A program made the position numbers and the translations under genes. A stretch of DNA of 17,531 nucleotides from contig CALGRC010000179.1 of assembly GCA_937959315.1 (NCBI GenBank), positions 1 through 17,531 of the forward strand, read 5' to 3'. The notes beneath the pieces are model-generated. The model saw only the letters and a program-made list of their open reading frames with translations. It was not told the DNA's origin and made no database searches. Position 1 is the stretch's first letter; each line of letters opens with the position of its first letter. Shown here piece by piece: positions 1 through 6,180 of the stretch. Source of the DNA: an uncultured Clostridia bacterium (GTDB lineage: Bacteria > Bacillota > Clostridia > UMGS1810).

Positions 1-85
1 ATCCACAGCATCTTAAACAGTATATCATAGTTCTTGGAGAGGAACTCTAAAAACTACTACTTTATTATACGAGGAGGGGAAGCCG

Positions 86-985
86 GTGGAAATCCGTGTG
101 CTTCGTTATTTTCTGGCGGTTGCCCGGGAAGGGAATATTACCGGTGCAGCAAACTCGCTGTATCTGTCCCAGCCAACGCTGTCGCGCCAGATCCGGGATT
201 TAGAGGAAGAACTGGGGCAGCAGCTCCTAATACGGAAAAGCCACCGTGTGTCGCTGACGCCGGAGGGAATCCTCTTCCGCAAACGGGCGGAAGAGATTAT
301 CGCCATGGTAGACAAGACGGAGGCGGAATTTGCCGCGATGGAAGACAGCGTGAGCGGCGATATCTATATCGGGAGCGGGGAAACGCAGGCGATCAGGCAG
401 ATTGCAGAGATTATGCGGAATCTGCGCGGGGAGTACCCGGGAATCCATTATCAGCTTTACAGCGGGAACGCGCAGGATGTGACCGGGCGGCTTGATAAGG
501 GGCTGCTCGACTTTGGGATATTGATCCAGCCTGCCGATATTTCAAAGTATGATTACCTCAGTTTACAGGCAAAAGATGTCTGGGGCGTCGTGATGCGGAA
601 AGACAGCCCCCTTGCCGAGAAGGAGGGTATCCAAAAGGGCGACCTTCTGGGGGTGCCGCTGATTTTTTCCAGACAGGCTATCACGCCGAACCAAAATGCC
701 GGTGAATTTGCCAAATGGTTCGGGAAGGATTTTTCAAAGCTGGATATTGTGACGACGTTTAACCTGGTTTACAACGCCGCCGTCATGGTAGACGCAGGGA
801 TCGGGTATGCCGTTACGCTGGATAAGCTTGTCAATACCGCGGAATACAGCAGCCTGTGCTTTCGGCCGCTGGAGCCTAGATTGGAATCGGGCCTTGATAT
901 CGTATGGAAAAAATACCAGGTGTTCTCGCCCGCAGCGGAGCTGTTTTTGGAACGGCTAAAGGGACAGTTTGAAAAAATGGATTAA
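86..985 (+). CDS. LysR family transcriptional regulator
   Basis: This is a 299-residue DNA-binding regulator of normal LysR length. Residues 1-60 form the winged helix-turn-helix, with the typical pattern FLAVAREGNITGAAN followed by LSQPTLSRQIRDLEEELG. Residues from about 90 onward form the periplasmic-binding-protein-like effector domain (GDIYIGSGE at its start). The start is a GTG at 86, chosen because a GAGGAGG ribosome binding site lies just upstream (71-77) and the family N-terminus begins here. It converges on the HxlR gene, whose stop codon is 24 bp away, and no terminator hairpin is visible between them. LysR proteins usually act on a divergent neighbour, which would lie upstream of the window, so the target and inducer cannot be named. 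The family call is secure. Confidence 0.95.
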   Translation: MEIRVLRYFLAVAREGNITGAANSLYLSQPTLSRQIRDLEEELGQQLLIRKSHRVSLTPEGILFRKRAEEIIAMVDKTEAEFAAMEDSVSGDIYIGSGETQAIRQIAEIMRNLRGEYPGIHYQLYSGNAQDVTGRLDKGLLDFGILIQPADISKYDYLSLQAKDVWGVVMRKDSPLAEKEGIQKGDLLGVPLIFSRQAITPNQNAGEFAKWFGKDFSKLDIVTTFNLVYNAAVMVDAGIGYAVTLDKLVNTAEYSSLCFRPLEPRLESGLDIVWKKYQVFSPAAELFLERLKGQFEKMD

Positions 986-1009
986 AGAATAAACAGATCT
1001 TCTAAAAAT

Positions 1010-1330
1010 TTATGCATTTTTCTCTTTATACGCCGTACCCCAATCAATCATAGAATCGAGTATCGGCTTTAGGCTGTATCCCGTTTCCGTTAAAGTATAT
1101 TCCACTCTCGGTGGAACTTCAGGGAAGACTTTTCGCGTCAGCAATCCATCCTCCTCCATGGAACGCAGATTGGAAGTCAGCACCTTTTGAGAAATATTCC
1201 CCACGGATTTTTTAAGTTCGCCAAAGCGCTTTGTACCGTCGAGCAAATCCCGTATAATTAAAACCTTCCACCGGTTGGAAATTAACATAAGAGTTGTTTC
1301 CACAGGGCAGGCGGGCAATTCTTTTTTCAT
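1010..1330 (-). CDS. HxlR family winged-helix transcriptional regulator
   Basis: This 106-residue protein has the HxlR/YodB layout: a short N-terminus with a CP motif (Cys8), the helix-turn-helix core (SNRWKVLIIRDLL, then KRFGELKKSVGNISQKVLTSNL), and the wing (DGLLTRKVFPEVPPRVEYTLTETG). Three ATG codons sit in tandem at 1330-1336. The third is preferred because it lies 8 nt from the AAGGA ribosome binding site; the first would add two residues. In characterised relatives such as YodB and HypR the N-terminal cysteine senses electrophiles or disulfide stress. Cys8 here is compatible with that, but the role is inferred. The gene is divergent from the macrodomain-sirtuin operon. A 48-bp operator-like element lies between the two promoters and recurs upstream of the oxidoreductase gene, so this protein is the likely repressor of both and of itself. 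Confidence 0.93.
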   Translation of the reverse strand: MKKELPACPVETTLMLISNRWKVLIIRDLLDGTKRFGELKKSVGNISQKVLTSNLRSMEEDGLLTRKVFPEVPPRVEYTLTETGYSLKPILDSMIDWGTAYKEKNA

Positions 1331-1391
1331 CATCATTATCCTTTCTGTGTATCAATTTGAAACGAAACATAATATATTTCTGGATGTTTCT

Positions 1392-1419
1392 ATTATATAG
1401 TATTGCCGGGTTTTGTCAA
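1392..1419 (-). promoter_or_regulatory. Promoter of the HxlR gene
   Basis: On the minus strand a perfect TTGACA -35 box (1414-1419) is separated by 16 bp from a perfect TATAAT -10 box (1392-1397). The predicted start of transcription is near 1385, about 55 nt before the start codon. The operator element begins 2 bp upstream of the -35 box, so a bound regulator could affect both divergent promoters. Confidence 0.8.
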
Positions 1420-1420
1420 G

Positions 1421-1468
1421 ATAGTTTCCTTGCGGTAACTACGGCACAAATTTGTGCGTACTTTACAG
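1421..1468 (+). promoter_or_regulatory. Operator element, copy 1 (divergent HxlR / macrodomain operon)
   Basis: This 48-bp element matches 3272-3319 without gaps at 38 of 48 positions. It contains an imperfect inverted repeat GTTTCC-N4-GGTAAC (1424-1439) and then a perfect 14-bp palindrome GCACAAATTTGTGC (1444-1457). The latter is flanked by GTAACTAC on the left and GTACTTTAC on the right, an imperfect outer dyad. The right end overlaps the -35 box of the macrodomain operon promoter. Dyad symmetry, overlap with the promoter and recurrence suggest a repressor site; HxlR as the binder is inferred from position. Confidence 0.75.
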
Positions 1469-1490
1469 GCGCCCGGAACGGTTTTATAAT
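1462..1490 (+). promoter_or_regulatory. Promoter of the macrodomain-sirtuin operon
   Basis: TTTACA (1462-1467) is separated by exactly 17 bp from TATAAT (1485-1490), a near-consensus sigma-A promoter. Its -35 box is the right end of the operator element. Transcription should start near 1497, giving a leader of about 75 nt before the macrodomain start codon. Confidence 0.82.
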
Positions 1491-1572
1491 AAAAATAGCG
1501 ATATGGAGGAGTATGATAATGGATGCCTCAGCATTTGTCCCGCAAAGGCAGTTGTGAAAAGAGGGTGATGGT

Positions 1573-2343
1573 ATGACGCAAACCGAACGGTTATATTTTT
1601 TAATTGACGATCTTATAAAAGAAAGATATGCGGATATGGAAATCCCGTCTGATATATCGGGACAAAAAATGCTTTTGCGTTCGCTTATGAATGTACGCGC
1701 TCCAAAAGCAATATCAAAGGAGTTTGTCAAAATTCAAGATGCATATTTGCAGACGGAAATTGCAGATAAGGGCATAACAGATATTAACACACTTGTCCCC
1801 ATCCGTGATAAGCTGTGTCTATGGCAGGGCGATATTACCACACTGAAATGCGGAGCGATTGTAAACGCCGCAAACAGCGCTATGCTCGGCTGTTTTGTTC
1901 CCTGTCACGGCTGCATTGACAACGCAATCCATACCTATGCGGGCGTACAATTAAGATTAGAATGTGCGGATATTATGATGAAACAAGGGCACGAAGAGGC
2001 AGCGGGACAGGCAAAAATGACGAAAGCGTATAATTTGCCGTGTGATTATATTCTTCATACTGTCGGCCCGATTGTTCACGGCAGGCTGACGGGAAATGAC
2101 TGCAAGCTGCTGAAATCCTGCTATATGGAATGCTTGAAAAAAGCGGAGGAAAACGGGATAAAGTCCATTGCATTCTGCTGCATCTCTACAGGTGAATTTC
2201 ATTTCCCCAACAAAGAAGCGGCTCAAATCGCGGTCGGCACAGTTACGGAATACCTGAAAAAATCAGAAATAGAGCGGGTGGTTTTTAATGTTTTTAAGGA
2301 CAAAGACAGGGAAATTTATGCAAAGCTGCTCGGATCATATTAA
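1573..2343 (+). CDS. Zinc-dependent macrodomain protein-ADP-ribose hydrolase
   Basis: This 256-residue macrodomain protein should remove ADP-ribose from proteins modified by its sirtuin partner. Residues 1-75 are an N-terminal helical extension. The macrodomain follows: GDIT (86-89), the ribose-binding NAANS (98-102), and the glycine-rich STGEFHFP loop (205-212). Between them GCFVPCHGCIDNAIH supplies a Cys/His cluster (Cys107, Cys111, His112, Cys114), which is the mark of the zinc-containing Firmicutes class that is co-encoded with SirTM sirtuins. The start ATG follows an AGAGGGTGA ribosome binding site. The next gene begins inside the last codons of this one, so translation is probably coupled. 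The locus is preceded by a strong promoter with an operator over its -35 box, so expression is probably inducible. The family call is secure; the protein substrate is unknown. Confidence 0.92.
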   Translation: MTQTERLYFLIDDLIKERYADMEIPSDISGQKMLLRSLMNVRAPKAISKEFVKIQDAYLQTEIADKGITDINTLVPIRDKLCLWQGDITTLKCGAIVNAANSAMLGCFVPCHGCIDNAIHTYAGVQLRLECADIMMKQGHEEAAGQAKMTKAYNLPCDYILHTVGPIVHGRLTGNDCKLLKSCYMECLKKAEENGIKSIAFCCISTGEFHFPNKEAAQIAVGTVTEYLKKSEIERVVFNVFKDKDREIYAKLLGSY

Positions 2344-3160
2344 TCTGCTCAAAGAAAAAATAAAGTCCGCCGATACAATTTTAATCGGCGCGGGCGCAGG
2401 GCTTTCGGCTTCGGCGGGACTGACGTATTCGGGAGAACGGTTTGAAAAATATTTTTCAGACTTCAAAGAAAAATACGGGATAGAGGATATGTATTCCGGC
2501 GGTTTCTATCCGTTTGAGAGCTTAGAGGAATATTGGGCGTGGTGGTCGAGGCAAATCCTTATCAACCGCTATGATGCAGAAATCGGACAGCCGTACAAAG
2601 ATTTATTGACGCTTGTCAAAGATAAGGACTATTTTGTGCTGACAACAAACGTAGACCATCAGTTTCAGCTTGCAGGCTTTGATAAAAAGCGGCTATTTTA
2701 TACACAGGGGGATTATGGGTTATGGCAATGCTCCAACGCCTGCCACAATAAAACATACGACAACGAGGAACCTGCCCGTAAAATGGTATCGGCGCAAAAA
2801 AATATGAAAATACCAACGGGGCTGATTCCAAAATGCCCGGTCTGCGGCGCGCCTATGGCAATGAATTTGCGGGCTGATGATAAATTTGTTCAGGACGAGG
2901 GCTGGTACCGGGCGGCTATGCGGTATGATAATTTTATACGCAAGCATAAAAATGCGGATGTTCTGCTTCTTGAGTTAGGTGTGGGGGCGAACACGCCTGC
3001 TATCATCAAATACCCGTTTTGGCAAATGGCCGCGCAAAATAAAAATGCAACATACGCTTGTATCAATTTAGGTATGGCGGTAGCCCCGGCAGAAATAGAG
3101 CAACAGTCCATTTGCATTGACGCAGATATTGGCAGGGTTTTGTCAGAATTCCTTGCATAA
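2318..3160 (+). CDS. SirTM-class sirtuin, probable protein ADP-ribosyltransferase
   Basis: This is a Sir2-fold NAD-dependent enzyme of 280 residues. Visible features are the NAD-binding GAGAGLSASAG (24-34), TTNVD (109-113), and zinc-ribbon cysteines 138, 142, 173 and 176 (CSNAC and CPVC). Where deacetylase sirtuins carry the catalytic histidine before glycine, this protein has Gln130 (TQGDYG). From memory of the Firmicutes and fungal SirTM work, that class transfers ADP-ribose to a lipoylated GcvH-like carrier and is poor at deacetylation. The ATG at 2318 is chosen because it has an ACAGGG site 6 nt upstream and gives a family-like N-terminus; an in-frame ATG at 2288 would add ten residues. 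The gene overlaps the macrodomain gene by 26 nt. The lipoyl carrier and ligase genes usual for this operon are missing here. Confidence 0.9.
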   Translation: MQSCSDHINLLKEKIKSADTILIGAGAGLSASAGLTYSGERFEKYFSDFKEKYGIEDMYSGGFYPFESLEEYWAWWSRQILINRYDAEIGQPYKDLLTLVKDKDYFVLTTNVDHQFQLAGFDKKRLFYTQGDYGLWQCSNACHNKTYDNEEPARKMVSAQKNMKIPTGLIPKCPVCGAPMAMNLRADDKFVQDEGWYRAAMRYDNFIRKHKNADVLLLELGVGANTPAIIKYPFWQMAAQNKNATYACINLGMAVAPAEIEQQSICIDADIGRVLSEFLA

Positions 3161-3163
3161 AAG

Positions 3164-3207
3164 AACGCTGTACTCCGTTTTAGGAGTACGGCGTTTTAAA
3201 ATTTTTT
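3164..3207 (+). terminator. Rho-independent terminator of the macrodomain-sirtuin operon
   Basis: A 13-bp stem (3164-3176 with 3183-3195, one T-G wobble) around a GTTTTA loop is followed by a T-rich tract that includes TTTTTT. It begins a few bases after the sirtuin stop codon. Confidence 0.88.
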
Positions 3208-3271
3208 GAAAAATTTTTTATTGCCGCTAAGTTGCATAGATACGCAAAAGTTACCTTTTGGAAACTGCCCA

Positions 3272-3319
3272 ATCGTTACCAACGGGTAACTACAGCACAA
3301 AAAAGTGCGTACTTTACAG
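3272..3319 (+). promoter_or_regulatory. Operator element, copy 2 (oxidoreductase gene)
   Basis: This is the second copy of the 48-bp element found at 1421-1468. It carries a perfect GTTACC-N4-GGTAAC inverted repeat (3275-3290) and GCAC-N6-GTGC (3295-3308), flanked by GTAACTAC and GTACTTTAC. Most differences from copy 1 fall in spacer positions. Just upstream, at 3250-3265, GTTACC-N4-GGAAAC is a further copy of the 16-bp inverted repeat. The right end overlaps the -35 box, as in copy 1. Confidence 0.75.
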
Positions 3320-3341
3320 TGTTTCAGGGCGGTGTTATACT
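3313..3341 (+). promoter_or_regulatory. Promoter of the NAD(P)-binding oxidoreductase gene
   Basis: TTTACA (3313-3318), 17 bp, TATACT (3336-3341). The geometry relative to the operator is identical to that of the macrodomain operon promoter. The leader to the start codon is about 90 nt and holds two small hairpins: CGGCG-tctt-CGCCG at 3370-3383 and ACGGC-aaaa-GCCGT at 3393-3406. Confidence 0.82.
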
Positions 3342-3439
3342 GTAGTCACAAGGTAAGGAGATGAGCGGACGGCGTCTTCGCCGGAGACACTGACGGCAAA
3401 AGCCGTAACAAAAATAGGATTAAACGGAGGTAATACAAA

Positions 3440-4069
3440 ATGAAAGTAGCGGTCATTTGTGCAAACGGAAAAGAAGGAAAACTGATTGTAAAAGAGGCTT
3501 TGGACAGAGGCCTTGATGTGACGGCCGTAGTGCGCGGCGAGAATCAAAGCGCGGCCAAAAACGTAATTGTAAAGGACTTATTTGACCTTACATCAGAAGA
3601 TTTGAAAGGATTTGACGCAGTGGTTGACGCATTCGGCACATGGACGCCGGAAACACTGCCGCAGCACAGCACATCATTAAAGGTATTGTGCGACGCGCTT
3701 TCCGGCAGTGATACCAGGCTGCTGGTAGTCGGCGGCGCAGGCAGTCTGTATGTGAATCCCGAACATACCGCATGCGTAGCAGACGGGCCGGATTTCCCCG
3801 ACGCATTTAAGCCATTGGCCGCAGCAATGGCAAAGGCGCTTGGAGAACTTCGCCAAAGAAACGATGTGAAATGGACGTATATCAGCCCGGCAGCAGATTT
3901 CCAGGCTGACGGTGAAAAAACAGGGAAGTACATGCTAGGCGGCGAGGAATTGACATTAAACAGTAACGGCGAAAGCGTGATCAGTTATGCGGATTTTGCT
4001 GTGGCAATGGTGGATGAAATTGTAAAAGGCGGCCATATCAGACAGCGCATCAGCGTAGTTAAAAAATAA
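3440..4069 (+). CDS. NAD(P)-binding oxidoreductase (NmrA / atypical SDR family)
   Basis: This 209-residue protein has a single Rossmann fold. MKVAVICANGKEGKLIVKEA is the first strand and glycine loop (ANGKEG in place of the usual GATGxxG), VTAVVRG is the second strand with an arginine typical of NADPH-preferring members, and FDAVVDAFGTW follows as strand 4. LLVVGGAGSLYV and WTYISPAADF are conserved in the group annotated as putative NADH-flavin reductases (COG2910). The start follows a GGAGG site about 9 nt upstream. It is monocistronic, between its own promoter and a terminator. Relatives are often adjacent to HxlR regulators, and here the operator shared with the macrodomain operon links it to the same signal, probably redox or electrophile stress. 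The substrate is unknown. Confidence 0.88.
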   Translation: MKVAVICANGKEGKLIVKEALDRGLDVTAVVRGENQSAAKNVIVKDLFDLTSEDLKGFDAVVDAFGTWTPETLPQHSTSLKVLCDALSGSDTRLLVVGGAGSLYVNPEHTACVADGPDFPDAFKPLAAAMAKALGELRQRNDVKWTYISPAADFQADGEKTGKYMLGGEELTLNSNGESVISYADFAVAMVDEIVKGGHIRQRISVVKK

Positions 4070-4124
4070 ATCAATTATTATTTCTATTAGTAAGGGTAAA
4101 ACGTGATAACGTATATTAAATGTG

Positions 4125-4157
4125 AGAGTAACCCATAAAACGGTTACTCTTTTTTTA
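4125..4157 (+). terminator. Rho-independent terminator after the oxidoreductase gene
   Basis: A perfect 9-bp stem AGAGTAACC / GGTTACTCT (4125-4133 and 4142-4150) with an 8-nt loop is followed by TTTTTTT. Confidence 0.9.
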
Positions 4158-4238
4158 TTTCTGTCCCCTTTTGCGGACTTGATTTTCGTGACAAAGCGAG
4201 TTGATACAAAAAATGAAACAGTTTGGATACTATGTGAA

Positions 4239-4267
4239 TTGAATTAATGCGGAAAATATGATATTAT
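4239..4267 (+). promoter_or_regulatory. Probable promoter of the methyltransferase remnant
   Basis: TTGAAT (4239-4244), 17 bp, TATTAT (4262-4267), lying 36 bp before the remnant's ATG. It may still drive the genes downstream, since no terminator is seen between the remnant and the arginase-like gene. Confidence 0.5.
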
Positions 4268-4302
4268 TTTCATAGAAACACATAAGCAAGAAGGTAGGGT
4301 TT

Positions 4303-4602
4303 ATGGATATATCAAACAAAAATATAGATAAGGGGAACCCATTTGACTGGGGCAAAATTTCTGCTGATTCAAAAATTTTATGATAAGATTATAGATTTAC
4401 ACCTAAACATTTTCGTATGTTAAAACCTGACGGACATATACTTATCCTTTGTATGGAATGGTTGCCGTATGAAGATAAAATCGCAAGGGCAAGAGGGGCT
4501 TTATGGGAACAAGAGCATAAAAAGTTGCTTTCGGAAATCGCGCCGCAGGAATTTGACATTTTGCACTATGCGGCAATTGCTGCGCTTAAAGTAAAAAAAT
4601 GA
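4303..4602 (+). pseudogene. Class I SAM-dependent methyltransferase remnant
   Basis: Three pieces of a methyltransferase remain in about 300 nt, against roughly 750 nt for an intact gene. The first (4303-4383) starts with ATG after an AAGGTAGGG site and reads MDISNKNIDKGNPFDWGKIS before an early stop. The second (about 4373-4402, another frame) reads KFYDKIIDLH. The third (about 4405-4602, frame of the first) reads KHFRMLKPDGHILIL and then LPYEDKIARA, joined to a C-terminus ending in FDILHYAAIAALKVKK. The whole SAM-binding core with its glycine motif is missing between pieces two and three, and more is missing after LPYEDKIARA. MLKPDGHILI is a typical late-strand motif of these enzymes. The last piece is an open frame of 61 codons, but I see no evidence that it is a functional small protein. 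Confidence 0.82.
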
Positions 4603-4639
4603 CATAGATTGTATTTTAAACCAAAAAGGAGGCATCCAA

Positions 4640-5494
4640 ATGATGAAAACGATAAGATTATTATATCCTGATTTTGTCAGCGGCGGGCTGGATGAATACT
4701 ATTTTGGCGCAAAGCTTATGGAGCGCATCTTGCCCGAAAATAAAAACCAGCCGGTCATACCGGTGGATATCGCCCCGCCTGACGGCAGGGAAAGGCCCGT
4801 AACAGATGGTATCTACGCAAAAGACGAGGTGCTTGCAGGGATAACGGACGCCATGGCAAAACTTGAAAGGGAGCAGGCGGACAAGGTTATCACGATTGGC
4901 GGAAACTGCTTGGTATCGCTTGCGCCGTTTGACTATTTGCACGGGATATATGAAAATGCAGGTATCATCTGGATAGACGCCCACCCAGACGTATCGACGG
5001 CGGCGGACGGGTACCCCAACGCGCACGCGATGGTACTCGGTTCCCTTCTTGGGCACGGCGACCGCGCACTTTCGGATATGATAAGAAATAAAAAATTTAA
5101 ACCGGATGAGATATTATATGTGGGATTGCAGGGGCTGCACGATTATCAGGCACGCTTTTTGGACGGGCTGCATGTGGATTATAAGGTGCAGACAGAGGCG
5201 TTCGTATCAAATGATGCTATCGCCGCATTTGCAAGAAATTTTGAGCACATCCTGGTCCACTTTGATATTGACGTGCTGGATGAAAAGCTGTTCCATTCCA
5301 CCTATTTTGCAAACCCGGATCTTACCGGCGACGGTTCGGGCGGCGGAAAAATGACGACAGACCAATTGGCAGACGTGCTTGCCTGCATAAACAAGAATGC
5401 CGATATTGTAGGTTTTACGGTAGCGGAATACCTGCCGTTTGACGAATACCGGCTGCATAAGGTGTTTTCGGATATCGGGATATTTACTGCGTAA
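4640..5494 (+). CDS. Arginase/agmatinase-fold family protein with altered metal ligand
   Basis: This 284-residue ureohydrolase-fold protein keeps most of the binuclear metal site: DAHPD (113-117), an Asn-Ala-His motif (127-129), HFDIDVLD (207-214), and the late Glu263 in VAEYLPF. The first metal motif, GGDH in arginases, agmatinases and formimidoylglutamases, reads GGNC here (87-90), so one histidine ligand is replaced by cysteine and the aspartate by asparagine. I recall a Firmicutes subgroup with GGDC at this place, so this may be a subfamily trait rather than damage. The start ATG has AGGAGG 7 nt upstream; the second ATG, one codon later, is also possible. Hydrolysis of a guanidino or amidino compound is likely but unproven. 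Confidence 0.85.
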   Translation: MMKTIRLLYPDFVSGGLDEYYFGAKLMERILPENKNQPVIPVDIAPPDGRERPVTDGIYAKDEVLAGITDAMAKLEREQADKVITIGGNCLVSLAPFDYLHGIYENAGIIWIDAHPDVSTAADGYPNAHAMVLGSLLGHGDRALSDMIRNKKFKPDEILYVGLQGLHDYQARFLDGLHVDYKVQTEAFVSNDAIAAFARNFEHILVHFDIDVLDEKLFHSTYFANPDLTGDGSGGGKMTTDQLADVLACINKNADIVGFTVAEYLPFDEYRLHKVFSDIGIFTA

Positions 5495-5548
5495 TGGAGC
5501 TGTATAAAGGAATTCAGATAAATAACAAAAACAGGAGGTTATCCTAAA

Positions 5549-6124
5549 ATGAAAAATATATCATTTGAAGGGAGAAGACTGGTGATAGGCTTAAAAAGAG
5601 GTACTGTAAAACTGGTATCCCATCAAGACAACTGGACGGACGAGGCGGACAAAACCATTGGGGAATTAAAACATCTATTAGGCGATATTGCTGTTGATAT
5701 TCAGCATATTGGAAGTACGGCCATTCCGTCAATCCATGCCAAACCGATTATTGATATTGTCGTAGGCGTTCGTAGGCTAAATGATATTATGCCCTATATT
5801 GAAGTATTAAAGGAAAACGGTTTTATTTTCCGCGGAGAAGATGTTTCCGGGCAAATTTTATTTGTAATGGGCGATTTTGAAAAAGATTTACGGACACATC
5901 ATATACATGTCGTCAAATGGAATGGGAGCGAATGGAATCATTATATCAATTTCCGTGATTATCTGATTGCTTTTCCTGAAAAAGCTATGATATACGATCA
6001 TTGCAAACAAAGATTAGCAATGCAATTTTCAGAAGAACGCAAACGCTATACTGAGGAGAAGCAAAAGCTAATAGAGAAATTTCTTGAAGAATCGCGGTTA
6101 TGGAAGGCTGTACAAAAGCGGTAA
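5549..6124 (+). CDS. GrpB/UPF0157 family protein (nucleotidyltransferase fold)
   Basis: This 191-residue protein matches the GrpB family (COG2320) in length and motifs. HIGSTAIPSIHAKPIIDIVV (53-72) is the core, with the Gly-Ser and the later Asp-x-Val of the nucleotidyltransferase fold. THHIHVVKWNG and YINFRDYLIAFPEKA follow as the conserved C-terminal half. An AGGAGG site lies 10 nt before the ATG. The family is widespread in Firmicutes and its biochemical role is not settled; some members sit fused to or next to kinases and acetyltransferases. It lies 54 nt after the arginase-like gene on the same strand, with no terminator between, so it may be cotranscribed. Confidence 0.88.
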   Translation: MKNISFEGRRLVIGLKRGTVKLVSHQDNWTDEADKTIGELKHLLGDIAVDIQHIGSTAIPSIHAKPIIDIVVGVRRLNDIMPYIEVLKENGFIFRGEDVSGQILFVMGDFEKDLRTHHIHVVKWNGSEWNHYINFRDYLIAFPEKAMIYDHCKQRLAMQFSEERKRYTEEKQKLIEKFLEESRLWKAVQKR

Positions 6125-6180
6125 ATCTGTATTTGTTGTTTAGTTAGAGAAAGCGGATTTTTTCGGAGGGAAATAATCCT

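Noticed and set aside
30..48. AGTTC/GAACT inverted repeat before the LysR gene as an operator
   Set aside because: The arms are short, it does not match the T-N11-A form convincingly, and no promoter with acceptable spacing could be placed around it.
34..495. Open frame of 153 codons overlapping the LysR gene
   Set aside because: It is an out-of-frame shadow of the LysR gene, low in hydrophobic order and rich in Gly and Arg, with no family resemblance.
4417..4602. Independent 61-residue small protein
   Set aside because: Its sequence is the C-terminal part of a methyltransferase, it continues upstream past its ATG (KHFR before MLKPDGH), and it has no ribosome binding site.
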